This document shows, one piece after another, positions 44,919 through 52,993 of a stretch of 64,000 nucleotides of DNA. The position numbers were made by a program, and so were the translations under genes. Numbering within the stretch: position 1 is the stretch's first letter; every line of letters begins with the position of its first letter. The notes below the pieces were generated by a model. That model saw only the letters and a list, made by a program, of their open reading frames with translations, was not told where the DNA came from and did not search any database. Where the stretch lies: positions 620,001 to 684,000 of the forward strand of contig CAXXKI010000004.1 in NCBI GenBank assembly GCA_963667855.2, read 5' to 3'. This DNA is from G963667855 sp963667855. GTDB lineage: Bacteria > Planctomycetota > Phycisphaerae > UBA1845.

Positions 44919-45375
44919 TCTCCTGGCGGAACTGATTAGAGAAAAGACGGCGATACCGGAGACAGGTCAAGGGTTGATCAATACTCGAAAGGTGCTGGTT
45001 GATCTTGCCTGTGCTTGTGCTGAAACCTCGCCCTTAGGGCACAGAGAAACTCTGGAGAGGTTCTGCAGAAAAATCGAAGTCGCCCGGTGTATCAGAAGCA
45101 GCTATGAAAGCGATTGGACAAAACACGATGGCTCTGAAAAGCTGGCGGGCGAATGGTTGGAGATGCTGGCCGGTGTTTTTCTGGCCGCTTGCGATGCGAT
45201 TGATGGCGATTCCTCGTGTTCAGGGCTGAAACTGAAGCATTTGAACTCGGCGATGACGGCTCTGGATGTTGCAGGGGAAACTGGAGGCAACAATGTAGAC
45301 CAGTTGAGGAAGTGGGCAAGTGCAATACTCGCAAGTGTAAACGGGGATACGGATTTCAGTGAGGTGGGTGAATGA
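44890..45375 (+). CDS. Unknown helical protein of the phosphoramidate-type operon
   Basis: About 161 residues, starting MTRLNSPGYDLLAELIREKT. It overlaps the previous gene by 29 bp and the next by 4 bp (ATGA), so it is a true operon member. It looks all-helical, with no signal peptide, membrane segment or known motif; TRKVLVDLACACAETSPLGHRETLERFCRK is the best-formed block. The start is uncertain (44872 and 44857 are also in frame). I recognise no family. Tight coupling suggests it forms a complex with the neighbouring transferase or formyltransferase-like protein. Confidence 0.6.
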   Translation: MTRLNSPGYDLLAELIREKTAIPETGQGLINTRKVLVDLACACAETSPLGHRETLERFCRKIEVARCIRSSYESDWTKHDGSEKLAGEWLEMLAGVFLAACDAIDGDSSCSGLKLKHLNSAMTALDVAGETGGNNVDQLRKWASAILASVNGDTDFSEVGE

Positions 45376-46316
45376 GAGAACTGCCCCTGACGGTGTTGGC
45401 CTATGAAGGTTCTTCGGCCCGTGCGTATCTTGCCATGATGCGGCGAGCCGGGTGGAGGCCGCACAGGATAATCCAGATCATTCAAGAGTTGCATCCGGCT
45501 ACAGGTAAACCGGTAGGGCGGTATTTGCCGCGGCGGTTACGGATGTGGTACGCGCAAAAAACGCAGGAACTGGCCAACAATTACTGGCCCAGGAGGATTA
45601 AACAGCAAAATCCCAACCTCGTGCAGGCTATTGCCGACAGGCTTGAGATTGTGGTTCCGGAGGCAGGCGATATTATCACCGAGATTACCGGTACTTTCGA
45701 TTACGAGAACTACGCGGACAGGGTTGATCGCGTGCTGGTCAGGAACCTGCGGGATAAGAGATTGGCCGGATACATACAAGCTCTGACCACGGGTGCAGTA
45801 CTGTTTACCGGTGGGGGATTGTTAGCAACCAGTGTTCTGGAAATACCAGGCATCAAAGTATTACATGTTCATCCTGGGCGACTTCCTTTTGTTCGCGGGG
45901 CAGACGGTTTGTTATGGTCCACCCTGGTCAGGGGAAAACCAGGAATGTCCTGTTTCTATATGGCTCCCGGGATTGATGAAGGGGATGTTATAGTTGCGGA
46001 GGATCTGCCGAACCTGTGTTTTCCGCTTGAGTCTACCACCAGGCCTGATGACCAGACTCTGTATCGTGCGGTGTTTTCCTATTACGATCCGATTTTACGG
46101 GCAGAGTTTTTCCTGAGGAACATAGTTAAACGGGGAACGGATTTATGCACGCTCCCGGCGGTTGAGCAGGATGTCAGCGAGGGAATAACTTATCACTTCA
46201 TGCACTCTTCGCTACGGAGAAAAGCATTGGAACGACTGTTCCCGGCTCCAGGTAAAGAACGCGCGCCTGCAGATGAGGTTAACGCAAATAATAACGAGTT
46301 GGCCGTAGCTGTTTAA
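45372..46316 (+). CDS. Formyltransferase-like protein (Met-tRNA formyltransferase fold)
   Basis: This 314-residue protein contains the formyltransferase core: FTGGGLLATSVLEIPGIKVLHVHPGRLPFVRGADGLLWSTL and GIDEGDVI. The usual catalytic Asn-His-Asp set reads here as His in HVHPG (family HPS) and Asp in DEGDV; the Asn position is unclear. N-terminal 100 residues are basic and helical. Relatives formylate amino sugars of O-antigens or glycinamide-type substrates using formyl-tetrahydrofolate. In this operon it probably modifies an amino group of the glycan or precursor. It is the last gene of the overlapping set. Confidence 0.78.
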   Translation: MRELPLTVLAYEGSSARAYLAMMRRAGWRPHRIIQIIQELHPATGKPVGRYLPRRLRMWYAQKTQELANNYWPRRIKQQNPNLVQAIADRLEIVVPEAGDIITEITGTFDYENYADRVDRVLVRNLRDKRLAGYIQALTTGAVLFTGGGLLATSVLEIPGIKVLHVHPGRLPFVRGADGLLWSTLVRGKPGMSCFYMAPGIDEGDVIVAEDLPNLCFPLESTTRPDDQTLYRAVFSYYDPILRAEFFLRNIVKRGTDLCTLPAVEQDVSEGITYHFMHSSLRRKALERLFPAPGKERAPADEVNANNNELAVAV

Positions 46317-46338
46317 ACGCAGTTGGCGGCAAATTGTA

Positions 46339-47577
46339 TCAGGTAGGCTGCAGCACCATTTCCTTTGGCCGTTTTGACGATCGCGAGCGGGCTGTTTGAG
46401 TGTTTTCCGTGACACTGATTTGGGTAGCGGGATCAAGGCCGTTTGCTATAGCAGTGTATATACTGTGGTAGCGCTGAGCCGTTCGTCGCCAGCTGAATTT
46501 TTCGGCTCTGTGCTTACCGGCTTTCATTAATTGTTGCCGAAGCTTTGAATCAGTTAGGAGCCGGTGAATTGCGGATGCCGCCTCCAGGTGGTCGTCGGGA
46601 TCGACAAGCAAACCTGCTTTTCCCACTACTTCCGGCAAACTGGTCCGGTTGGAAGAGACAACCGGGCAACCGCTGGCCATCGCTTCCAATGCTGGTAATC
46701 CGAATCCCTCTTCATATGAGAGAAAAACAAGAGCCTGGGCCGCGGAATAATGCGCATTTAACGAAGCGTCGTCCAGTTTGCCGAGAAATACAATTCTGGA
46801 TTTATCCGGTAACTCGTTGTAAACAGCGCGTGCTGTTGATCCCAATGAGTCTTCGCTGCCGGTTAACCGAAGCTGTAATGTAGAATCGTAATGTTTCCAG
46901 TAAGTTTGCATGGTCCGCAGCAGACCGGCAGTATTCTTGCGCGATTGATGCCCGCCTACATATAGTACGAAAGGCTGGTCAAACGACGGCGTTTCCGTTT
47001 CTGTTGCTGGAGATTGTTCCACTCCGTTCCATACCGTAAAAACTCGTTGAGGATCGATATGGAGATAATCAAGAACTTCTTTGCGGCTGTAATTGCTGAC
47101 GGTCGTGATGGCGGAAGCTCTTTTGGCGGATGCGCTTAGGGAATATTCATGTGCCCATTGTTGAGTCCGCGTGTAAAAGTGAATTCTTGGGTTTTGAGAT
47201 GGGATCAGATCGTGAATGGTCAAAATCGCTGGAACCGAACATCGTTTAGGAATACCGGTATTCCAGGTCGCGTGGTATACATGAGGTTGGACTTCACGGA
47301 GAATCCCGGGAAGTTGAGACTCCTCCCACCATACGCGTCTGGCGGCCGTACGCATCTCGCGGCTGAAGGAAGTGGTGACGACTTCGATATTTTTGTTTTT
47401 TTCAAAAGGTTCGTACGATTCGTTACCGCAAAGCGCTATAACCTGAACGTTATCGAGCAGGGTTAGCTCATGGATCAGTCCGGTTACCACCCGGGCCACA
47501 CCGCTGAAACTGCCCAACAGCATTCGCGTGTCAATGAGTATTCTCAAGGGTTTGCTGTCAAACGTGTTGAATTCCAT
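46339..47577 (-). CDS. Glycosyltransferase family 4
   Basis: This 412-residue GT-B enzyme has the acceptor-side GSFSGVARVVTGLIHEL loop, PAILTIHDLIP, and in the C-terminal half VLYVGGHQSRKN, FLGKLDDASLNAHYSAAQALVFLSYEEGFGLPALEAMASGCPV with the E-x7-E-type site, and a terminal FSWRRTAQRY. It is convergent with the phosphoramidate-type operon and is the last of three minus-strand genes. Donor sugar unknown. Confidence 0.9.
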   Translation of the reverse strand: MEFNTFDSKPLRILIDTRMLLGSFSGVARVVTGLIHELTLLDNVQVIALCGNESYEPFEKNKNIEVVTTSFSREMRTAARRVWWEESQLPGILREVQPHVYHATWNTGIPKRCSVPAILTIHDLIPSQNPRIHFYTRTQQWAHEYSLSASAKRASAITTVSNYSRKEVLDYLHIDPQRVFTVWNGVEQSPATETETPSFDQPFVLYVGGHQSRKNTAGLLRTMQTYWKHYDSTLQLRLTGSEDSLGSTARAVYNELPDKSRIVFLGKLDDASLNAHYSAAQALVFLSYEEGFGLPALEAMASGCPVVSSNRTSLPEVVGKAGLLVDPDDHLEAASAIHRLLTDSKLRQQLMKAGKHRAEKFSWRRTAQRYHSIYTAIANGLDPATQISVTENTQTARSRSSKRPKEMVLQPT

Positions 47578-47607
47578 TACGCTTTTCCGAGCGGCTTAAT
47601 CAACGAA

Positions 47608-48426
47608 TTACACTCCGATCAGTTGACGATCTTCTGAAGCCTCGAAGCTATCTTTAGCGGTCACCGTTGCAGGGGATTTTCTGAAAGCGGCCAGGTTGGG
47701 ACCGACGTATTGATAGTGGCGGCTGAAACCATCTTTACCGGTCATATCCTGGTTAATAAATCTCGCTACGCCCTCCATGTCGTAATCGTGGAAAAGGACA
47801 AGTCCGCCAGGTTCAACGAGTGGCGACCAGAGTTCAAAATCCTGTTTAACGCCTTCGTAGGAATGATCGGCATCGATAAAGAGCAACCTGATGGGGGTGC
47901 CTTTGTAATGATGAACCATTTCCGAGGTGTAACCGGCCAAAGCTTCCACGTGGTTACGTAATTCGGCATTGCAGATGCGAGAATCGAAAACCTCTTTTGT
48001 ACTGCCATTGTAATTGCTTATTGACTCATATAGTTTGCCGCCTTCTTTGGTTCCCTCGAATGTGTCCACTGCGTAAACCATACCCTGGCCTCTAACTTTA
48101 CACGCTGTTCCTAGATGGCATGTGGTTAGCCCTGTCCAGCAGCCGAGTTCAACAATATCTCCTTCTCCGGGCCAGGTTACGGCCAGTCTGTAGACGCTCA
48201 ACAACTGTTCCGGCGGCATCATCCCGTCGCCGCTGGACCAGTGCATTTTCTGCCAAAGCTGCATTAAACCGCGGGTAAGGTCATGCGGCAGCGTGAGGCT
48301 GTCGAGTGGAATTTTGAAGTTTTTGAGCAGCCCTAAGGATCGTAGTATGGTCAGTGCTGCCTTGGCAAAAATGTGCTCCGGATTGGTCGTGCAGGTTTTG
48401 TAATATAGTTTTGCTGGTTTGATCAT
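47608..48426 (-). CDS. SAM-dependent methyltransferase, TylF-like
   Basis: This 272-residue enzyme starts MIKPAKLYYKTCTTN. ATG 48426 is preferred because the longer frame would overlap the upstream gene by 79 bp. Motifs: DIVELGCWTGLTTCHLG (SAM site), MVYAVDTFEGTKEGGKLYES, LLFIDADHSYEGVKQDFELWSPLVEPGGLVLFHDYD. This is the TylF/CmcI-type fold with a metal-binding DADHSYE..HDYD pattern, used by sugar O-methyltransferases of glycans and macrolides. Its place between another methyltransferase and a GT4 gene fits glycan O-methylation. Confidence 0.83.
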   Translation of the reverse strand: MIKPAKLYYKTCTTNPEHIFAKAALTILRSLGLLKNFKIPLDSLTLPHDLTRGLMQLWQKMHWSSGDGMMPPEQLLSVYRLAVTWPGEGDIVELGCWTGLTTCHLGTACKVRGQGMVYAVDTFEGTKEGGKLYESISNYNGSTKEVFDSRICNAELRNHVEALAGYTSEMVHHYKGTPIRLLFIDADHSYEGVKQDFELWSPLVEPGGLVLFHDYDMEGVARFINQDMTGKDGFSRHYQYVGPNLAAFRKSPATVTAKDSFEASEDRQLIGV

Positions 48427-48449
48427 ACTCCTAATACCTTGTAGTAAAC

Positions 48450-49247
48450 TCAATTCTCTCTGCGTTTTCCCTTCAGGAGTAGAGTGGCTCCCATCCACTT
48501 GTCCAGCCGAGAAGGCTTGTTGCTCCAATCGGGACCGCTACCTAGAATACTTTTGCCCCAATGATCTCCCACCGATTGCCAGAATCCCATGCATTCGGTT
48601 TCTATTTCAACCAACTCCGATTGTGCCGCCAGTTGTGAAAGTTCGTTAATGCTATATGGAATCTCCATGCCATAAGGCCACCAGCCGCGGAGTTCAAGAT
48701 ACGCCTTCCATAGCCGGTAGGGCAGGCAGCGGGCGTGTGGTACGCTGATAATCGCTGTTCCTCCCGGGCGAATCGTGATGCAATGCGCGCCTACTGTGTG
48801 CAAGCGATCAGCGCCTTTGAAGTGTTCGATCACTCCGGATGATAAAGATACGTCGAATTTCTGTTCATGCGTTTGAAGATCATTGAGTATGTCTGCCTGG
48901 ATAAACGAACCGGGTAAATTCAGGCGGCTGAATCTCTGCCGGGCGAGTTCCAAGGCCGTTTCGCTGTAGTCGATCAACGTGACTCGGGCACCGCACCTGG
49001 CAAGAAGAACTGAAAAATCTCCTCGCCCGCTGCCAAGCTCCACAGTATTGAGACCTTCTATTGAACCGTAACGGTTTTCCAGGGTTCGCACGATACTTGC
49101 CCAGCGAGGACTTTGCTCTTCGCGGGTAAGGGCCAGGTCGTCCTTTTCGTTAGAAGGGATATGCGCCCACACTTGCTTCCAGACTGTTCTTCCGGTTGCA
49201 GTGTTAGTCGGCGGGTGTTTCAGCTCTTTGGCTACCATCTGTGGCAT
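48450..49247 (-). CDS. SAM-dependent methyltransferase
   Basis: This 265-residue class I enzyme shows NTVELGSGRGDFSVLLARCGARVTLIDYSETAL (motif I and the acidic loop), FDVSLSSGVIEHFKG and IRPGGTAIISVPH. It resembles ubiquinone/menaquinone-type or glycan methyltransferases (Methyltransf_11). First gene of the three-gene minus-strand unit, divergent from the GT2-GT4 fusion across 180-250 bp. Substrate unknown. Confidence 0.85.
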   Translation of the reverse strand: MPQMVAKELKHPPTNTATGRTVWKQVWAHIPSNEKDDLALTREEQSPRWASIVRTLENRYGSIEGLNTVELGSGRGDFSVLLARCGARVTLIDYSETALELARQRFSRLNLPGSFIQADILNDLQTHEQKFDVSLSSGVIEHFKGADRLHTVGAHCITIRPGGTAIISVPHARCLPYRLWKAYLELRGWWPYGMEIPYSINELSQLAAQSELVEIETECMGFWQSVGDHWGKSILGSGPDWSNKPSRLDKWMGATLLLKGKRREN

Positions 49248-49495
49248 TCAACGCGTACCTTTCTGGATGGACAACATCCCCATATGTTTATCGGACCGTT
49301 CCAACGTTCTCTTGAAGGACCGTATATAAAGTACATCGGGAAACGGAGCTGATCGGCTGTAAACCTATATTTAAACAGCCGATAATATCTGGAAACAGGT
49401 TCTGCGTACTACCGATAAAACAATTGATTAACGCTTTGATCGCACTTGGCGCGAGAGCACTGGTGCGCTTATTGGTTACGCTTGGGTTGACGTTT

Positions 49496-51802
49496 ATGGT
49501 TATGGCTTCTAAGGACAACAAAAAAGCCGGGCATCAGAGAGTGACCGTCGTCATGACCGTTTTGAACGAGGTCGACGCTCTGAAACAGGTGCTTGATGGT
49601 TTACTGGGTCAAACGGTTTTACCCCAGGAGATTCTCGTTGTCGACGGTGGCTCAACTGACGGTACTATTGAATTTCTCAAGTCCTTTGATGCCGGAGAAG
49701 TCTGTTTGCGCTGCGTGCAAGCTCCGGGAGCTAACATCTCCGAAGGGCGAAACCTCGGAATCAGGCAGGCAGGTAACGAAATCATAGCCTGTATAGATGC
49801 AGGGAGTATTCCAGATCAGAACTGGCTGGAGGAAATAAGTCGGCCCTTCGAAAATCCAGAAATCAGCGTGGTTGGTGGTTGGTATCGCGTCGAATCGTAC
49901 ACTCGTTTGGAGCGGGTTGTTGGCTTGTTGACTATGCCCGGGCATCTCAAGCCCATCGATCCCTACCGGTTTAATCCCAGTGCCAGATCAGTAGCTTTTC
50001 GAGTGTCTGCCTGGAAGAGGGCTGGAGGTTTTCCCGAATGGCTTTATACGGCGGAAGACACTCTTTTTGACTGCAAATTGAGAAAAAATGGAGAGCATTT
50101 TGCTTTTGCCCAAGATGCGATTGTTCGCTGGAGGCCTCGCACCAGTCTGCCGCGCGTATGGAAGCAGTTCAGAAATTACGCCAGGGGTGAAGCACGAATC
50201 GGGCGGGGCGCAGAGACGAGTCGATTCTGGTTGAGACGGTATTCAGGCGGTCTGGTAGTGATGGCCGTGCTCCTTGCATTGAGTCTGCTGACCGCGGGCG
50301 CATTGCCCGCTGTATGTGGGTTGTTGGGTATATCGCTAATACTGTCATTTCCCCTTCACGATCAGGCTGCGCGGATATACAAAAAATCTTTGAGTTGTTT
50401 GGATTACCCTCTGGCAATACTGCTGGGGCATTGGATAACTCTCTCGCGGATACGCGGGCGAATGATGGGATGCGAAGACCGTAAGTCTCAACCGGAAGTT
50501 TTTGTCGATTCCCTGCGTAGATATTGGGGAAGTGATTCCGTAGTTCATGTTCCGCCATGGACCATGGCAACGATGCAGGTTCCCAATACGCTGGTCGTAA
50601 GTTGGCATTGGGCTCCGGTCAGCCGGGCTTCCACCAACGTATTGAATAACCTTTTCCAGCAGGTGGCGGCCGATGATGAAAGCATCGCTGTTCGCGTTCT
50701 GACTCGCGATATGGAGAAGTGTAAAAACTCCGATCCGCTTACTCCCCCTGTACTGGCGACTTTCAGAGTGTCCTGGCCGCTGGATAATGAAAACGATGGG
50801 TGGAGAACGTGGCTGGCTTCTGCCTGGACTGCAGTTAGAATCGTTTTTAAAGCGAAACAGCTGCATCAGGATTGGCCTTTGCGGCGATTGGTAGCAGTTT
50901 ACCCTCATCGGTTCAGCCTGCTTTCCGGGTACGTTATTTCGCGCATGCTTGGTGTTCCGCTTGTGCTGTATATGCATGATCTTTTTATCGAATCCTATTG
51001 CACGGGCAGCTGGATAAAGAGAAAATTCTGGTCTGCGGTGGATCGGCGGGCTTTGGAGTCGGCACAACTTGTTTGTGTTCCCACGAGAGAATTCGTAGAG
51101 CACTATCAAAATCGCAATATACGCCGAACGTGGGTATTACCTCATTGTTGCCCTGATTCGGGTACTTCGGTTATAGCCGTTAATTCCAGTAAACGATCGC
51201 TTAAACTGCTTTATGCAGGAAATGTTTACCAGGCTCATGCCGACGCGGTCATCGCTCTCAATAAAGCGGTTGACAGCATGTGCGGGGTTGATCTCGAATT
51301 TCTTTCCAACCGCAATGGAATAACGCCGGTTGAACGTACGAGGTGGGTTTCCCAGGACGAATCCCGGCTGGAAATGAAAAAAGCCGATGTGCTGGTGGTG
51401 GCGTTAGGTAACGATACTCCCTATCCAAAGGAAATCAATTGCTGCTTTCCTTCAAAAATCGTTGACTACCTTCGCATGGGCAAACCTATTCTGGCGGTTG
51501 TGCCGTCCGGATGCTTTGTTGATCGCTTTATTCGTGCCACCGGTTGTGGAATTGCCGTAACCAGTCCTGAAGAAAACACTATTGCTGAGGCGGTCGAGAA
51601 ATTGCGAGATGCTGAAACTCGCACGGCAATGAGCAGGCATGCCCTGGAGCAGTTCCAGGCGTTGGATTCGCGTCGGTGGAGCAAGCTGTTTGTGGAGCGT
51701 TTGACTTTGGGAACTCCAGTTGATCCGGAATCGCCTCCTTTCCCGGATGAGTCAACTTGTAAAGAAATACCGGAACGGGAGCTGCAGGCAGCGGGGATAT
51801 AG
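49496..51802 (+). CDS. Bifunctional GT2-GT4 glycosyltransferase fusion
   Basis: This protein of about 768 residues joins two glycosyltransferases. The first 300 residues are GT2: VTVVMTVLNEVDALKQVL, ILVVDGGSTDGT, ACIDAGSIPD, and a GGFPEWLYTAEDT acceptor motif, followed by two membrane helices (VVMAVLLALSLLTAGALPAV and a partner). From about residue 360 comes a GT4-like GT-B domain: VVSWHWAPVSRASTNVL, LLYAGNVYQAHADAVIAL, VDYLRMGKPILAVVPSGCF. ATG 49496 is my choice; TTG 49424 has no ribosome site. Two consecutive sugar additions by one membrane-bound protein are inferred. Confidence 0.8.
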   Translation: MVMASKDNKKAGHQRVTVVMTVLNEVDALKQVLDGLLGQTVLPQEILVVDGGSTDGTIEFLKSFDAGEVCLRCVQAPGANISEGRNLGIRQAGNEIIACIDAGSIPDQNWLEEISRPFENPEISVVGGWYRVESYTRLERVVGLLTMPGHLKPIDPYRFNPSARSVAFRVSAWKRAGGFPEWLYTAEDTLFDCKLRKNGEHFAFAQDAIVRWRPRTSLPRVWKQFRNYARGEARIGRGAETSRFWLRRYSGGLVVMAVLLALSLLTAGALPAVCGLLGISLILSFPLHDQAARIYKKSLSCLDYPLAILLGHWITLSRIRGRMMGCEDRKSQPEVFVDSLRRYWGSDSVVHVPPWTMATMQVPNTLVVSWHWAPVSRASTNVLNNLFQQVAADDESIAVRVLTRDMEKCKNSDPLTPPVLATFRVSWPLDNENDGWRTWLASAWTAVRIVFKAKQLHQDWPLRRLVAVYPHRFSLLSGYVISRMLGVPLVLYMHDLFIESYCTGSWIKRKFWSAVDRRALESAQLVCVPTREFVEHYQNRNIRRTWVLPHCCPDSGTSVIAVNSSKRSLKLLYAGNVYQAHADAVIALNKAVDSMCGVDLEFLSNRNGITPVERTRWVSQDESRLEMKKADVLVVALGNDTPYPKEINCCFPSKIVDYLRMGKPILAVVPSGCFVDRFIRATGCGIAVTSPEENTIAEAVEKLRDAETRTAMSRHALEQFQALDSRRWSKLFVERLTLGTPVDPESPPFPDESTCKEIPERELQAAGI

Positions 51803-51805
51803 AAA

Positions 51806-52954
51806 ATGAATCGAGTAATGATTATCGTTGGTGATGAACTGGATGCTCTTAAATTCTCGCCGCTGGTGCGTGCGGTGGAAGACGCGGATGCCGGTTTCCA
51901 GGTTGATACGTGTGTCGTCACCCAGAACGCCGATTCGGTTTTGCATACGCTCCAGACCTTCGGGTTGCAACCTGATGTTCAATTAGAAACCATTCCTATT
52001 GGTAAAAACCTTTGCACTACCGTGGGAGTGGTTGTGGAAAACGTCACTCGCCTGATTGAACAACGAAAACCAGATGCCGTGTTAGTCTGTGGATCAAGTG
52101 CCATTGCCATGGGGGCCGGGTTGGCTGCCAATCATATGGATATACCGCTCGGACATATTGAGGCGGGAATACGCAGCGGAAGAGTTGATGCACCGTTTCC
52201 CGATGAACTCTTGCGCCGCCAGCTGGCCGATCTTGCCTGCTGGCATTTTGCCTCAAGCGAACACGCCGTTGAAAACCTGTTGGCCGAGGGGATCGGTAAG
52301 GAGTCGATTTATCAAGTAGGAAGCTGCAGTATCGACGCGTTACGTATTCTGAAGGATGGAGCATCTAAGCGGCGGGATACAGGTGATGTTTTAATCGTGT
52401 TGAGCCATTCTGAAAGAATTGCTTCGGTGGCTGAAGCGATAAAGAAGCTCTCAAATCTGTACCCTGATCGGCAGTTTAACGTATTTATTGATCGGCGGTT
52501 ACGCAATTCGGAAGTGCCTGGAGTCCTGTCGGAATCGAGTGGAAACATCAATGTGTATGATGATGGATCTCCGCCCGAAGTTGTCAGATCGCTTCTAAAA
52601 AGTGACTTGGTATTTACTGATTGCGGATACATGGTGGAAATGTCCGCTGCATTGGGAATACCGAATATCATTGTTCAGGAACAACTGGATAGACCGGAAG
52701 CGGTTGATTACGCCAGCGCGTTATTTGCTTCCGATGAATCCAGAGAAATAGTCGAGTCAGCGGAAAAGACAATGGGCGATGCTGATCAGGGCTCAACAAT
52801 GGTTAACCAATGTTCAGTATATGGAGAAGGATATGCCGCTCAGAAGATTGCCGCTGCTTTGAAAATCGAACTGCAGCTTTTAAAGCACACCGACACGCTG
52901 AAGGCAAGGGAGATTTCCAGAGTATTCGTTCCCATGTTCGCTTCGCTTAACTAG
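51806..52954 (+). CDS. UDP-N-acetylglucosamine 2-epimerase-like protein, catalytically altered
   Basis: This 382-residue protein has the WecB fold: GHIEAGIRSGRVDAPFPDELLRRQLADLACWHFASSEHAVENLLAEGI and DRPEAVDYASALF. The glutamates of HIEAG and PDE are kept. The conserved GDTTT aspartate region reads CGSSAIAMG, the N-terminal GTRPE-type loop reads GDELDALKF, and SDSGG reads TDCGYM, so key residues of true epimerases are missing. It may act on another nucleotide sugar, hydrolyse rather than epimerise, or be a binding protein. It follows the GT fusion by 3 bp. Confidence 0.78.
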   Translation: MNRVMIIVGDELDALKFSPLVRAVEDADAGFQVDTCVVTQNADSVLHTLQTFGLQPDVQLETIPIGKNLCTTVGVVVENVTRLIEQRKPDAVLVCGSSAIAMGAGLAANHMDIPLGHIEAGIRSGRVDAPFPDELLRRQLADLACWHFASSEHAVENLLAEGIGKESIYQVGSCSIDALRILKDGASKRRDTGDVLIVLSHSERIASVAEAIKKLSNLYPDRQFNVFIDRRLRNSEVPGVLSESSGNINVYDDGSPPEVVRSLLKSDLVFTDCGYMVEMSAALGIPNIIVQEQLDRPEAVDYASALFASDESREIVESAEKTMGDADQGSTMVNQCSVYGEGYAAQKIAAALKIELQLLKHTDTLKAREISRVFVPMFASLN

Positions 52955-52993
52955 TTCTGCGATTAGTGGAAAAGGTAATTCAAGGATTATGAA

